Part shown: in pieces, positions 27,560 through 37,986 of the stretch | Position numbering within the stretch: position 1 is the first letter of the stretch | Layout of the letters: every line of letters starts with the position of its first letter | DNA from: Rubrivivax sp. | GTDB taxonomy: Bacteria > Pseudomonadota > Gammaproteobacteria > Burkholderiales > Burkholderiaceae_C | Assembly (NCBI GenBank): GCA_020248915.1 | Contig: JADCGP010000009.1 | Location: 167,698-231,697 of the forward strand | Direction of reading: 5' to 3' | Length of the DNA stretch: 64,000 nucleotides | Made by a program: the position numbers and the translations under genes | Notes under the pieces: generated by a model | What the model saw: only the letters and a program-made list of their open reading frames with translations | Databases searched by the model: none | Told to the model about the DNA's origin: nothing

Positions 27560-28930
27560 CTACAGGATCCGGCGCGGGTGCGCGATCGCCTCGTGCGCGG
27601 CGTGCAGCCGGCGCACCAGCACCTTGATGAAGGCCTTGTCGAAGCGGTGGCGGGTGGTCAGCGACAGCTGGTCGAGCGACTCGGGGGTGAAGGCGATCGT
27701 CGTCGCCGGCTGCGACACCAGCACGTCGACCGTGTGCACGCGCAGCTCGGGGTTGGGCGCCAGGTAGGCCATCTCGCCCACCGACGTGCCGGCGCCCAGC
27801 GTGGCCGCCTTGGTGCCGTCGCGGAACACCTCGACCTGCCCGGTGGCGATGATGTGGAAGCTGTTGCCCTGGCTGCCCTTGCGGTGCAGTGCGGTGCCGA
27901 AGGCGTGCCGCTCCCAGCGCGCGCGGTGCACCACCTCCCACAGCTCGACGTCGCCGAAGTCGGCGAAGAACTCCAGCGAGCGCAGCAGCGTGAAGCGCTC
28001 GGTGTCGAGCACCTGCTGCAGCTGCCCGCGCGAGAGCGCGCGGTCCGTCGCCAGCTGAGACAGCTCGCTGGCGAACTCGTCCCAGTCGCGCGGCCGCCGG
28101 TCGCGGTCCTTGGCCAGGCTGCGCTCGATCAGCGCCACCATGCGCGGCGGCACGTTCTCGCGCAGCATCGCCAGCGGCGGCGGCGTGGCGTGGAAGATCT
28201 GGTGCATGATCGCCTGTTGCTGCTGCGCGTCGAACGGCGGCCTGCCGGCGACCAAGTGGTACAGGACCGCGGCCAGCGAGTAGATGTCGGCCCGGCAGTC
28301 GAGCGGGTCGCCGTCGAGTTGCTCGGGCGACATGTAGGCCAGCGAGCCGACGCGGTGGACCTGGGTGTGTTCGGCCGCGCTGTTGAACGCGCTGCCGAAG
28401 TCGGTGATCTTGACGTCGACGATCCGGTCGCCGTCGAGCACCGCCAGCAGGTTGGCGGGCTTGACGTCGCGGTGGATCAGGCCGCGCCGGAAGCAGTAGC
28501 CCAGTGCCATCGCGCACTTGAAGGCCACCTCCACCACCTGCGCCAGCGGCAGCAGCGCGTCGGCGCGGCAGAAGCGGCGCAGCGTCACGCCGGGCACGTA
28601 CTCCATCACCAGATAGGGCGCCGCGTCGTCGATCACCGCATCGACGATCTGCACGACGTTGGGGTGGCGCAGCTGCCCCACCAGCGAGGCCTCGGCGGCG
28701 AAGAAGCGCCGCTGGAAGCGCGACTCGCGGGTGTCGGTGAGCAGCGAGCCGCGGGCGCGCTTGATCGCGACCTGCTGGTCGCGGAACGGGTCGACGGCGA
28801 GGAAGACCTCGCTCGTCGCACCCTCGCCCAGCTTGGCCTTGACGAGGTACTTGCCGATGCGCTCGGGCAAGGTCGGTGCGGCGGACGCCCGAGCGGGAGC
28901 AGTGGCGAGGGGAGCGGCGTGGGCTGGCAT
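27560..28930 (-). CDS. Ser/Thr protein kinase fused to a cyclic-nucleotide-binding domain
   Basis: 456 residues. Hanks-type kinase domain at about 27-300: Gly-rich loop LGEGATSEVF (34-43), Lys57 in VAIK, catalytic HRDVKPANLL (H153-D155) and DFG at 177-179, followed by SPEQLDG. The C-terminal half (about 315-430) is a cNMP-binding domain (HRKGSQGNSFHIIATGQVEVFRDG ... GTSVGEMAYLAPNPE). No membrane segment. All key kinase residues are present, so an active soluble kinase gated by a cyclic nucleotide is plausible; the nucleotide and targets are unknown. Confidence 0.92.
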   Translation of the reverse strand: MPAHAAPLATAPARASAAPTLPERIGKYLVKAKLGEGATSEVFLAVDPFRDQQVAIKRARGSLLTDTRESRFQRRFFAAEASLVGQLRHPNVVQIVDAVIDDAAPYLVMEYVPGVTLRRFCRADALLPLAQVVEVAFKCAMALGYCFRRGLIHRDVKPANLLAVLDGDRIVDVKITDFGSAFNSAAEHTQVHRVGSLAYMSPEQLDGDPLDCRADIYSLAAVLYHLVAGRPPFDAQQQQAIMHQIFHATPPPLAMLRENVPPRMVALIERSLAKDRDRRPRDWDEFASELSQLATDRALSRGQLQQVLDTERFTLLRSLEFFADFGDVELWEVVHRARWERHAFGTALHRKGSQGNSFHIIATGQVEVFRDGTKAATLGAGTSVGEMAYLAPNPELRVHTVDVLVSQPATTIAFTPESLDQLSLTTRHRFDKAFIKVLVRRLHAAHEAIAHPRRIL

Positions 28931-29034
28931 GACGACCCCCCGATGGTGCCGGCCCGCGCGGCCGTCGTGCGGCTCGAGCGCGGCCGCTCCGTGCTGCAGT
29001 TGGCGTCCGGCCCCGGCGGCTGCAGGGGGGTCCG

Positions 29035-29040
29035 TAGAAT
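29035..29040 (+). promoter_or_regulatory. -10 element of argS, 9 nt before the ATG
   Basis: TAGAAT followed by CGAAGCCCG and then the argS ATG. Expected mRNA start at the first or second base of the coding region. Confidence 0.45.
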
Positions 29041-29049
29041 CGAAGCCCG

Positions 29050-30771
29050 ATGATCCGAGCCAAGCAGGAACTGCTGCACGCCTTGCAGGGCGCGCTGGAC
29101 GGGCTGGCCGCCGCGCACGGCGTGGCTGCGCCGGCGGCCGCCTTCGAGTCCCCGAAGCAGGCCGCCCACGGCGACCTGGCGGTCACCGCGGCGATGCCGC
29201 TGGCGCGCTCGGCGCGCCGCAACCCGCGCGAACTGGCGGCCGCCCTGGTGGCAGCGCTCGAGCCGGCGCCGGCCTTCCGACGCTGGGTGGCGGCGCTCGA
29301 GATCGCCGGGCCGGGTTTCGTCAACCTGCGCCTGGCGCCCGCGGCGCGGCAGGCGGTGGTGGCCGAGGTGCTGGACGCCGGCGACCGCTACGGCCAGCGC
29401 CCGGCCAGCGGCCGGCGCGTGATGGTGGAGTTCGTCTCGGCCAACCCGACCGGCCCGCTGCACGTCGGCCACGGTCGCAACGCCGCCCTCGGCGACAGCA
29501 TCGCCAATCTGCTGGCGACCCAGGGCGACGAGGTCCACCGGGAGTTCTATTACAACGACGCCGGCGTGCAGATCGCCAACCTGGCGCTGTCGACGCAGGC
29601 GCGGCTGAAAGGCCTGCGACCGGGCGACGACGGCTGGCCCGAGGCCGCCTACAACGGCGAGTACATCGCCGACATCGCCGCCGAGTACGCGGCCCGCCGC
29701 ACGGTGCGCGCCGACGACCGCGAGTTCACGGCCAGCGGCGATGCCGACGACCTCGACGCGATCCGCCAGTTCGCGGTGGCCTACCTGCGGCACGAGCAGG
29801 ACCTCGACCTGCGCGCCTTCGGCGTGCGCTTCGACCACTACTACCTCGAGAGCAGCCTGTACACCGACGGCCGCGTCGAGCAGGCCGTGCGGGGGCTCGT
29901 CGCCTCGGGCAAGACCTACGAGAAGGACGGCGCGCTGTGGCTGCGCAGCACCGAGTACGGTGACGACAAGGACCGCGTGATGCGCAAGTCCGACGGCAGC
30001 TACACCTACTTCGTGCCCGACGTCGCCTACCACGTCGCCAAGTTCGAGCGCGGCTTCGCCAAGGTGATCAACGTCCAGGGCACCGACCACCACGGCACCG
30101 TGGCGCGGGTGCGCGCCGGGCTGCAGGCGCTCGGCCTTGGGATCCCGGATGGCTACCCCGACTACGCGCTGTACAAGATGATCCTGGTGATGCGCGGCGG
30201 CCAGGAGGTCAAGCTGTCCAAGCGCGCCGGCAGCTACGTCACGCTGCGCGACCTGATCGACTGGACCAGCCGTGACGCCGTGCGCTTCTTCCTCGTCAGC
30301 CGCAAGTCCGACGCCGAGTTCACGTTCGACGTCGACCTGGCGCTGAAGGCGGGCGACGACAACCCGGTGTTCTACGTGCAGTACGCGCACGCCCGGATCT
30401 GCTCGGTGCTGGCGCAGTACCGCGCCGGGCCGGGCGGCCCGTCCGGGCCGGCCGAGGCCGACCTGTCGCTGCTGGACGCGCCCAGCGAAGCGGCGCTGAT
30501 GCTCAAGCTGGCCGAGTTCCCGGACATGCTGGCCCGTGCCGCCGCCGACCTCGCCCCGCACGACGTGGCCTTCTACGCGCGCGAGCTGGCCGCCGCCTTC
30601 CACGCCTACTACGCGGCCGAGCGCTTCCTGGTTGCCGATCCCGCGCTGGCGGCAGCGCGCATGGCGCTGCTGGCAGCAACCGCGCAGGTGCTGCGCAACG
30701 CGCTGGCCGTGCTCGGCGTGTCGGCGCCCCGTCAGATGGTGCGCGAGACCGAGCCGGAGGTGGCTGCATGA
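29050..30771 (+). CDS. argS: Arginyl-tRNA synthetase
   Basis: 573 residues. Class I signature HVGHG in [17 protein letters not shown], the KMSKS-like loop [12 protein letters not shown], the N-terminal Add-1 domain (1-110) and the C-terminal anticodon-binding helical domain with [13 protein letters not shown]. It charges tRNA-Arg in the cytoplasm. Its stop overlaps the next start in an ATGA. Confidence 0.97.
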   Translation: MIRAKQELLHALQGALDGLAAAHGVAAPAAAFESPKQAAHGDLAVTAAMPLARSARRNPRELAAALVAALEPAPAFRRWVAALEIAGPGFVNLRLAPAARQAVVAEVLDAGDRYGQRPASGRRVMVEFVSANPTGPLHVGHGRNAALGDSIANLLATQGDEVHREFYYNDAGVQIANLALSTQARLKGLRPGDDGWPEAAYNGEYIADIAAEYAARRTVRADDREFTASGDADDLDAIRQFAVAYLRHEQDLDLRAFGVRFDHYYLESSLYTDGRVEQAVRGLVASGKTYEKDGALWLRSTEYGDDKDRVMRKSDGSYTYFVPDVAYHVAKFERGFAKVINVQGTDHHGTVARVRAGLQALGLGIPDGYPDYALYKMILVMRGGQEVKLSKRAGSYVTLRDLIDWTSRDAVRFFLVSRKSDAEFTFDVDLALKAGDDNPVFYVQYAHARICSVLAQYRAGPGGPSGPAEADLSLLDAPSEAALMLKLAEFPDMLARAAADLAPHDVAFYARELAAAFHAYYAAERFLVADPALAAARMALLAATAQVLRNALAVLGVSAPRQMVRETEPEVAA

Positions 30772-31439
30772 CCGACGTCCCCCGTCCCCTTGCTGCGCCG
30801 CGGCGCGGTTCCTTCGTGCTCGGCCTCGTGGTGGGCCTGCTGATCGGGCTGGTGCTCGCCCTGGGCGTGGCCCTGTACATCACGAAGGCCCCGGTGCCCT
30901 TCATCAACAAGGTGCCCGCCCGCACGGCCGAGCAGGACAGCGCCGAGGCCGCGCGCAACCGGAACTGGGATCCGAATGCGCCGCTGGCTCCCGGCAAGGG
31001 CGCGGCGCGGCCGGGCGCCGCGGGCTCCGCACCGGCCCTGGCCGGTTCCGCGCCGGGCTCGGCGGCCGCGCCCGCGGGGCCGGCCGCCTCCGCGCCGACG
31101 CGGCCGGTCGGCCCGGCGGCTGCCCTGCCCGGGGGGGCTATGGCCCCGCCGGCGGCCGGGGCTTCGGCGCCGCGGTCCACCGCGGGGGCCGCTGATCCGT
31201 TCGTCTACTACGTGCAGGCCGGAGCCTTCGCCCGCACCGAGGATGCCGAGCAGCAGCGCGCGCGGCTCGCGATGATGGGCCACTCGGCCAAGATCACCGA
31301 GCGCGAGCAGGCCGGACGGGTCGTCTATCGGGTGCGCGTGGGCCCCTACCCCACGCGCGACACGGCCGACGCGCTGCAGGTCAAGCTGCAGGAGTCGGGG
31401 TTCGAGTCGCAGATCGTGCGCGTCGAGCGGCAGCCCTGA
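30768..31439 (+). CDS. SPOR-domain protein
   Basis: 223 residues. A short cytoplasmic N-terminus, one membrane helix (about 15-37, [20 protein letters not shown]), a Pro/Ala-rich linker and a C-terminal SPOR domain ([31 protein letters not shown]...[16 protein letters not shown]). SPOR domains bind denuded peptidoglycan at the division site (FtsN-like). Overlaps argS by an ATGA and precedes dsbA by 52 nt, the usual Burkholderiales order. Confidence 0.92.
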   Translation: MTDVPRPLAAPRRGSFVLGLVVGLLIGLVLALGVALYITKAPVPFINKVPARTAEQDSAEAARNRNWDPNAPLAPGKGAARPGAAGSAPALAGSAPGSAAAPAGPAASAPTRPVGPAAALPGGAMAPPAAGASAPRSTAGAADPFVYYVQAGAFARTEDAEQQRARLAMMGHSAKITEREQAGRVVYRVRVGPYPTRDTADALQVKLQESGFESQIVRVERQP

Positions 31440-31491
31440 GCCGCGGCCCGGCGCCGTTGTCCACCGAGTCCACATCCCGAGAGGTACGTCG

Positions 31492-32151
31492 ATGAAGCGC
31501 CGCGAGTTCACCACCCACCTGGCCCTGGCCGGCGCCGGCCTGGGCGCATCGCTGGCCGGGGGCGCCGCGCGCGCCCAGGCTGCACCGGTCGAGGGGCAGC
31601 ACTTCGTGCGCCTGTCCACGCCGGCGCCGGTCACGCTGCCGGCCGACAAGAAGTTCGACGTCGTCGAGTTCTTCTGGTATGGCTGCCCGCACTGCAACGC
31701 CCTGGAGCCCCTGCTCGACCGCTGGGTGCCGCGGCTGCCGGCGGACGTGTCGTTCCGCAAGGTCCACGTGGCCTTCGGCGCGATCCACCAGCTGCACCAG
31801 AGGATGTACTACACGCTCGAGGAGATGGGCGCGCTGCCGACGATGCACCGGCGCATCTTCGCCGCGATGCACCAGCAGGGCCGCCGGCTGGCCACCGAGG
31901 CCGAAATCACCGCCTTCGTCAAGGAGAGCGGCGTCGACACGGCCCGCTTCGGCGAGGTCTTCAAGTCCTTCGGCGTCAACACCAAGGGCATGCGTGCCAA
32001 GCAGTTGACGGAGGCCTACAAGATCGACGGCGTGCCCTCGCTCGGCATCCACGGCCGGTTCTACACTGCAGCCAGCCTGCCTGGCCTCGGCACCCACGAG
32101 CGCATGCTCGCCACGGCCGAAGCCCTGATCCAGCGCCTGCGCCAGGGCTGA
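31492..32151 (+). CDS. dsbA: Thiol:disulfide interchange protein DsbA
   Basis: 219 residues. The active site C65-P-H-C68 in FFWYGCPHCNALEPLL and cis-Pro loop GVPSLGIHG identify a periplasmic disulfide-forming oxidase. The N-terminus MKRREFTTHLALAGAG carries a twin-arginine-like signal rather than a plain Sec signal. Third gene of the argS-SPOR-dsbA group. Confidence 0.95.
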   Translation: MKRREFTTHLALAGAGLGASLAGGAARAQAAPVEGQHFVRLSTPAPVTLPADKKFDVVEFFWYGCPHCNALEPLLDRWVPRLPADVSFRKVHVAFGAIHQLHQRMYYTLEEMGALPTMHRRIFAAMHQQGRRLATEAEITAFVKESGVDTARFGEVFKSFGVNTKGMRAKQLTEAYKIDGVPSLGIHGRFYTAASLPGLGTHERMLATAEALIQRLRQG

Positions 32152-32283
32152 CCGGCGCCGCGTTCCGGCCCGCGCGGGACGCACCGCCGGGCCTGACGCG
32201 ACGGGCGTCACGGGCTCCGGGCGCCCGCACTGAGGTGGGTCGCCGCAGCCAAGTTCGGCACGGCCGGCGACGTGGTTCGCAGA

Positions 32284-32289
32284 TACAAT
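32284..32289 (+). promoter_or_regulatory. -10 element of lptA
   Basis: TACAAT. It overlaps an in-frame ATG at 32288, which therefore cannot be a translated start from this promoter; the ATG at 32315 follows after 25 nt. Confidence 0.5.
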
Positions 32290-32314
32290 GGTAAGCAATT
32301 TTCGTGCCTTACCT

Positions 32315-32955
32315 ATGCCTGCAATTGTCCGCCCTGTCATCCCGACCCGCGGTCCGTTCGCGCTGCTGGCCGGCGTCGTGCTCGCGCTGGCCGCTGCAGG
32401 CGCGGCGGCCGAGCGCACCGACCGCAGCAAGCCGATGGTCGTCGAGGCCGACCGGCCAGGCACCGTCGACCTGCAGCGCCAGGTGGTCGTGTTCCAGGGC
32501 AACGTGGCCATCTCGCAGGGCACGATGCTGCTGCGCGCCGAGCGCGTGGAGATGCGCGAGCTGCCCGACGGGCACCGCGCCGCCAGCGCGATCGGCAGCC
32601 CCGCGCGGCCGGCAACCTGGCGCCAGAAGCGCGACGGTGTCGACGAGACGGTCGAGGGCAGCGCCGAGCGCATCGAGTTCGACGGGCGCGCCGATACGCT
32701 GCGCTTCATCGGCAACGGCAGCGTGCGCAGGCTGCGCGCCGGGGTCGTGGCCGACGAGATCACCGGCGGTGTGATCGTCTGGGACAACCTCGCCGAGACC
32801 TTCCGCGTCGAAGGCGGCGCCGCGACGGCGGCCAACCCCAGCGGCCGCGTGCGCGTGGTGCTGAGCCCGCGCGCGGAGCCAGCGGCGTCGGCGCCGGCCG
32901 CAGCTGCGCCACCCGCGCCGCCGCTGGCGCCGAGCCGGGCGCTCGGGAGCCCGCG

Positions 32956-32959
<4 letters not shown>
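32315..32959 (+). CDS. lptA: Lipopolysaccharide transport periplasmic protein LptA
   Basis: 214 residues. Signal peptide (about 1-35, ending AAGAAAER), then the OstA/LptA beta-jellyroll ([41 protein letters not shown] ... [20 protein letters not shown]). It forms the periplasmic bridge for LPS. ATG 32315 is chosen over 32288, which overlaps the promoter. The stop overlaps lptB by GTGA. The usual upstream lptC is not next to it. Confidence 0.9.
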
Positions 32960-33747
<788 letters not shown>

Positions 33748-33756
33748 GGCCCGACG

Positions 33757-35301
33757 ATGGCGATGAAGCCCTCGCTGCAGGTCCGGCTGTCGCAGCACCT
33801 GGCGCTGACGCCGCAGCTGCAGCAGTCGATCCGCCTGCTGCAGCTGTCGACGCTGGAGCTGCAGCAGGAAGTGGGGCAGATGCTCGAGCAGAACCCCTTC
33901 CTCGAGGTCGAGGAGGAGGGGGCGAGCCCGTTCGAGTCGCCGCTGGACCGGCCGGCGGCGGACCGCGTCGCGGAGGGGGACGACGCGGCCGGCGGCGACG
34001 CAGCCGGCGACGGCGAGGGGCTGGCCGAGATCCGCGGCGACGAGTTCGGCGCCGCCGCCGAGCGCGAGGACTGGGCCAACGGCACCGAAGGCGACGACTT
34101 CGACGGCATCCGCGAGTTGCCCGGCGCAGGCAGCGGCGCCGAGCGCGACGAGGGCGAGCGCGACGAGGCGCCCGCCGGCGCCGGCACGCTCGCCGACCAC
34201 CTGCGCGCGCAGGCGGTCGGCATGCGGCTGCAGGACGAGGACCGCGCCGCCCTGCACGTGCTGATCGAGTCGCTGGACGGCGACGGCTACCTGGCCGACC
34301 CGCTGGAGGAGATCGCCGAGCGGCTGCTCGCGCAGGGCGCGGGCGTGGCGCTCGACGATGACGAGACCGACCCCCGCGAGGCGCTGCTGGCGCGCCTGCG
34401 CATCGCGCTCGGCTGGCTGCAGAGCCTCGATCCGCCGGGCGTCGGCGCGCGCGACCTGGGCGAGTGCCTGTGCCTGCAGCTGCGGCTGCAGCCGCGCGGG
34501 CCGGTGCGGCTGCTGGCCATGCGCATCGCCACCGGCCACCTCGAGGCGCTGGCCCGGCGCGACATGCGGCGGCTCGCGCAGGCGACCGGAGCGTCCGAGG
34601 ACGACCTGCGCCGGGCGCAGGCCATGATCGTTGCCTGCGAGCCGAAGCCGGGTCGGCCGTTCGCGGATGCGGAGGCGCAGGTGGTCGTGCCCGACGTCAT
34701 CGTGCGCAAGAGCGGCCGCGGCCTGTCGGTCACGCTCAACCCGGACGTGATGCCGCGCCTGCGGATCAACGACCTCTTCGCGCAGGCGGTGCGCGGCCAG
34801 CGCGGGTCGGGCGGCAACCCGAACCTGGGTGCGCGGCTGCAGGAGGCGCGCTGGTTCGTCAAGAACATCCAGCAGCGCTTCGACACCATCCTTCGGGTCA
34901 GCAAGGCCATCGTCGAGCGGCAGCGGGCCTTCTTCAGCCACGGCGCGATCGCGATGAAGCCGCTCGTGCTGCGCGAGATCGCCGACGAACTCGGCCTGCA
35001 CGAGAGCACGATCTCGCGCGTGACCACCGCCAAGTACATGGCCACGCCGCAGGGCACCTTCGAGCTGAAGTACTTCTTCGGCTCGAGCCTGTCCACCGAC
35101 GGCGGCGGCAACGCCAGCAGCACCGCCGTGCGCGCGCTGATCCAGCAGCTCGTCGCCGCCGAGGACCCGGCCCGGCCGCTGTCGGACAGCCAGCTGTCGG
35201 ACATCCTCGAGCAGCAGGGCATCCAGGTCGCGCGGCGCACGGTGGCCAAGTACCGCGAGGCGCTGCGGATCGCGCCGGCGACCCTGCGCAAGACGGCCTG
35301 A
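33757..35301 (+). CDS. rpoN: RNA polymerase sigma-54 factor
   Basis: 514 residues (or two fewer from the second ATG). Gln-rich region I (KPSLQVRLSQHLALTPQLQQSIRLLQLSTLELQ), an acidic region II (about 55-150), the core-binding domain, and the C-terminal DNA-binding domain with the RpoN box ARRTVAKYREALRI. Directs transcription from -24/-12 promoters. Follows lptB by 9 nt. Confidence 0.97.
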   Translation: MAMKPSLQVRLSQHLALTPQLQQSIRLLQLSTLELQQEVGQMLEQNPFLEVEEEGASPFESPLDRPAADRVAEGDDAAGGDAAGDGEGLAEIRGDEFGAAAEREDWANGTEGDDFDGIRELPGAGSGAERDEGERDEAPAGAGTLADHLRAQAVGMRLQDEDRAALHVLIESLDGDGYLADPLEEIAERLLAQGAGVALDDDETDPREALLARLRIALGWLQSLDPPGVGARDLGECLCLQLRLQPRGPVRLLAMRIATGHLEALARRDMRRLAQATGASEDDLRRAQAMIVACEPKPGRPFADAEAQVVVPDVIVRKSGRGLSVTLNPDVMPRLRINDLFAQAVRGQRGSGGNPNLGARLQEARWFVKNIQQRFDTILRVSKAIVERQRAFFSHGAIAMKPLVLREIADELGLHESTISRVTTAKYMATPQGTFELKYFFGSSLSTDGGGNASSTAVRALIQQLVAAEDPARPLSDSQLSDILEQQGIQVARRTVAKYREALRIAPATLRKTA

Positions 35302-35328
35302 CGCGCCGCCGGACCGAGCTCGTACCCG

Positions 35329-36555
35329 ATGCCCCTGCTCTTCCTGCCCTGCGCCGGCGGCGTCGAGGCGCTGCTGGCCGACGAGGTGCGGCGCATCGCC
35401 GGCGGCGATGCCGGCGTCGAGGCCGGCCATGGCGGCGTCTTCGTCGACGGTGACGAGCCGCTGGCGATGCGCCTGAACCTGCACAGCCGTCTGGCCAACC
35501 GCGTGCTGTGGCCGCTGGCGAGCGCGCCCTACGCCGACGAGCACGACCTCTACGCGCTCGCCCGCGCGGTGCCGTGGCCGGCCTGGATCACGCCCGCGCA
35601 GACACTGAAGGTGGACGTCAGCGCCCGCAACTCGCCGCTGCGCAGCCTGAACTTCGCGGCGCTGCGGATCAAGGACGCCGTGTGCGACGCGCTGCGCGAG
35701 GCCACCGGCGCGCGCCCGAGCGTGGACACCCGCGCGCCCGACCTGCCGCTGGCGTTGTTCGTCGGCGAGCGCGAGGCGGCGCTCTACGCCGACCTGTCGG
35801 GCGTGCCGCTGTTCAAGCGCGGCTGGCGCGAGGACCGCGGCGAGGCCCCGCTGAAGGAGACGCTGGCGGCCGCGCTGCTGGCGGCGGCGGGCTGGCAGGG
35901 CCGGCCGGACGACGGGCCGCTGCTCGACCCGTGCTGCGGCGCAGGCACGATCGCCATCGAGGCGGCGCAGCTGGCCTGCGGCGTCGCGCCCGGCGGTCGC
36001 CGCCGTTTCGCCTTCGAGCGCCTGGCGCCGTTCGCGCGCCACCTGCCGGCCTGGCGCGCGATGCAGCAGGCCGCGACGGCCTCCGTGCACGCGCCGGCCG
36101 CGCCGGTGTACGCCGGCGACGTCAGCTTCCGCATGACCGACTTCGCGGCGCGCAATGCCGAGCGGGCCGGGGTTGCCCGCGCGATCGAGTTCCGCACCGC
36201 CGACGCGCTCCAGCGCCCGGCCCCGGCCGCCCATGGCACGATCGTGATGAACCCGCCCTACGGCGAGCGCCTCGGGCCCAAGGGCAGCGCGCCGGCCGGT
36301 GCACCGGCGGCCGCGCGCGAGGGTTTCGAGGGCGGCGCCGACCCGGCCGCGTTCTTCGCCGCGCTGGCCACGCACTGGAAGCGCCACTACGGCGGCTGGA
36401 CCGCCTGGGTGCTGAGCCCGGAGATGAGGCTGCCCGGCCTGATGCGCCTGAAGGAGAGCCGGCGCGTGCCGCTGTGGAACGGGCCGATCGAGTGCCGCCT
36501 GTTCCGCTTCGACATCACCGCGCTGGCTACGGGCGCAGCAGCGGCAGTGCGGTGA
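35329..36555 (+). CDS. RlmL-like 23S rRNA (guanine-N2) methyltransferase
   Basis: 408 residues. N-terminal ferredoxin-like/THUMP region (1-150: FLPCAGGVEALLADEVRRI ... LPLALFVGEREAALYADLSG), then a Rossmann methyltransferase with SAM motif LLDPCCGAGTIAIEAAQL and catalytic NPPYGERLG. It lacks the second (RlmK) domain of E. coli RlmL, as in single-domain RlmL/YpsC types. Its 3' end overlaps the convergent next gene by 29 bp. Confidence 0.9.
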   Translation: MPLLFLPCAGGVEALLADEVRRIAGGDAGVEAGHGGVFVDGDEPLAMRLNLHSRLANRVLWPLASAPYADEHDLYALARAVPWPAWITPAQTLKVDVSARNSPLRSLNFAALRIKDAVCDALREATGARPSVDTRAPDLPLALFVGEREAALYADLSGVPLFKRGWREDRGEAPLKETLAAALLAAAGWQGRPDDGPLLDPCCGAGTIAIEAAQLACGVAPGGRRRFAFERLAPFARHLPAWRAMQQAATASVHAPAAPVYAGDVSFRMTDFAARNAERAGVARAIEFRTADALQRPAPAAHGTIVMNPPYGERLGPKGSAPAGAPAAAREGFEGGADPAAFFAALATHWKRHYGGWTAWVLSPEMRLPGLMRLKESRRVPLWNGPIECRLFRFDITALATGAAAAVR

Positions 36556-37840
36556 TGCGGCGGTCGATCTCGGCCAGCAGCCGGTTGTACGGCGGCGCGC
36601 CGACGCCGCCGTAGCGGCGGAGGAACTCCGCCTCCGGCAGGAACTCGGGCAGGTCGTGCCACGGCGGCATCAGCGCCGCGTCTTCGATGCCCGCGGGCTG
36701 CGTTGCCGCCAGCCGGGCCTGCAGCTCGCGCGGGCGGGCCAGCGCCAGTTCGCCCAGGCGGGTGCCGGCGCGGTCGGCCGCGATGTCGTTGAAGCTGAAG
36801 CCGCTGCCGCCGCGGGAGTCGGCCACCTCCTTGTAGATGCCGACGGCGCGCGACAGCGGTGACGTGGTGTCCGCCGCCAGCACCGCGGAGATCAGGAAGT
36901 GCAGCGCGAAGTCGTCGCGGCCCGACAGCGTGACCCGCTGCGCCGGCAGCGGCGGCCAGTCGCGCGCCGCCGGCACCAGCGGCGCCAGCGAACGCCCGGT
37001 GGCGTGCAGGGTCACGGTCAGCAGCAGCGCCCGGTTCTCGGCGGCCGCCTCGGCGGCGGACGCGCCGGCGCTGCGCCGGGCGGCCAGCGCGAACAGCGGC
37101 GGCAGCAGCCGGCCGAGCGCGACCGGGCGCGGCGCCGCCGCCTCGGGCAGCGCCGCGAGGGCCCGGTGGTAGGCCTCGAGGCGGCGCTGCTCGTCGGCCG
37201 TGACCAGCGCCGCCAGCACGCGCCCGGGTGCCTGGCCGTCCCAGGCGTAGACCACGCTCAGGCGGTCGGGGAAGAAGGACACGCGCTGCACCATCGCCAG
37301 CACGGCGAGCACCTCGGCGCCTCGCTCGTGGCGCCGCGCCAGTGCCGCAGCGGCCGGCTGCAGCCACGCCGCCGGCAGCGGCAGTCGCCCGACCCGCAGC
37401 GTGCGTGCCACCGGTCGCCCCGCCTCGTCGGCAAGCTCGAGCTGCAGGTTCAGCCAGCGGCCGGCCGGCAGCTCGACGCTCGCCTGCACCGTGGCAAGCC
37501 CGCGCTCGATCCGGACGTCCATCGCGCTGCCGAGCCAGCGGTGCGCCACGTGGTTGAGGACCAGGTCCAGGTCACGCTCGCCGAGCGCCAGCAGCCGCAG
37601 CCCGGGCTCGGCGCGGCGGCGCGGATCCTGGGCCTGCAGCTGCGCGAGCGCGCGGGCGACGTCGGCGTGCGACAGGTCGTCGCGCGGCAGCACGCGTGGC
37701 GAGCCCTCCAGGGCGAGCAGCAGCGCCGCCGGCACAGCCAGCGCCAGGGCGAGCACCAGCACGGCGGCACCGACGGCCAGTGCGCGCAGCAGCCGGCGCC
37801 CCTGGCGGGCGCTCGCGGCAGCGGTGACGGGGGCGGACAT
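36527..37840 (-). CDS. Conserved membrane-anchored protein of unknown function
   Basis: 437 residues from ATG 37840. A membrane helix (about 20-43: LALAVGAAVLVLALALAVPAALL in part) is followed by a large periplasmic domain without a family I can name. Segments such as LGERDLDLVLNHVAHRWLGSAMDVRIE and SGFSFNDIAADRAGTRLGELA look conserved and typical of Burkholderiales hypothetical proteins; the latter suggests a secreted or lytic-type domain, but I cannot support a function. Longer upstream start rejected as it crosses the corA leader. Confidence 0.8.
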   Translation of the reverse strand: MSAPVTAAASARQGRRLLRALAVGAAVLVLALALAVPAALLLALEGSPRVLPRDDLSHADVARALAQLQAQDPRRRAEPGLRLLALGERDLDLVLNHVAHRWLGSAMDVRIERGLATVQASVELPAGRWLNLQLELADEAGRPVARTLRVGRLPLPAAWLQPAAAALARRHERGAEVLAVLAMVQRVSFFPDRLSVVYAWDGQAPGRVLAALVTADEQRRLEAYHRALAALPEAAAPRPVALGRLLPPLFALAARRSAGASAAEAAAENRALLLTVTLHATGRSLAPLVPAARDWPPLPAQRVTLSGRDDFALHFLISAVLAADTTSPLSRAVGIYKEVADSRGGSGFSFNDIAADRAGTRLGELALARPRELQARLAATQPAGIEDAALMPPWHDLPEFLPEAEFLRRYGGVGAPPYNRLLAEIDRRITALPLLRP

Positions 37841-37867
37841 CCATGCAGTCTGCCACCGTCGGCGCGG

Positions 37868-37873
37868 CGATAA
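37868..37873 (+). promoter_or_regulatory. -10 element of corA
   Basis: GATAAT about 113 nt before the GTG at 37987. It leaves a transcript leader of roughly 105 nt. Confidence 0.4.
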
Positions 37874-37911
37874 TGCAGGGTCGTCACGACGGAGCCCGCT
37901 CCTTGGACCCC

Positions 37912-37926
37912 AGTCACCCTCGGTGA
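37912..37926 (+). promoter_or_regulatory. Hairpin in the corA leader
   Basis: GTCACC, loop CTC, GGTGAC: a perfect 6-bp stem inside the expected 5' leader of corA. I cannot match the leader to a known Mg riboswitch by eye. Confidence 0.35.
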
Positions 37927-37986
37927 CGCTTCCCGCGCGATGCGTGGCGCCGCCAGCCGGGCGCGCCGCAGGCCGCGGAGGGAAGC

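Noticed and set aside
32288..32314. Upstream ATG for lptA
   Set aside because: It overlaps the TACAAT -10 element and adds residues before the signal peptide; ATG 32315 is preferred.
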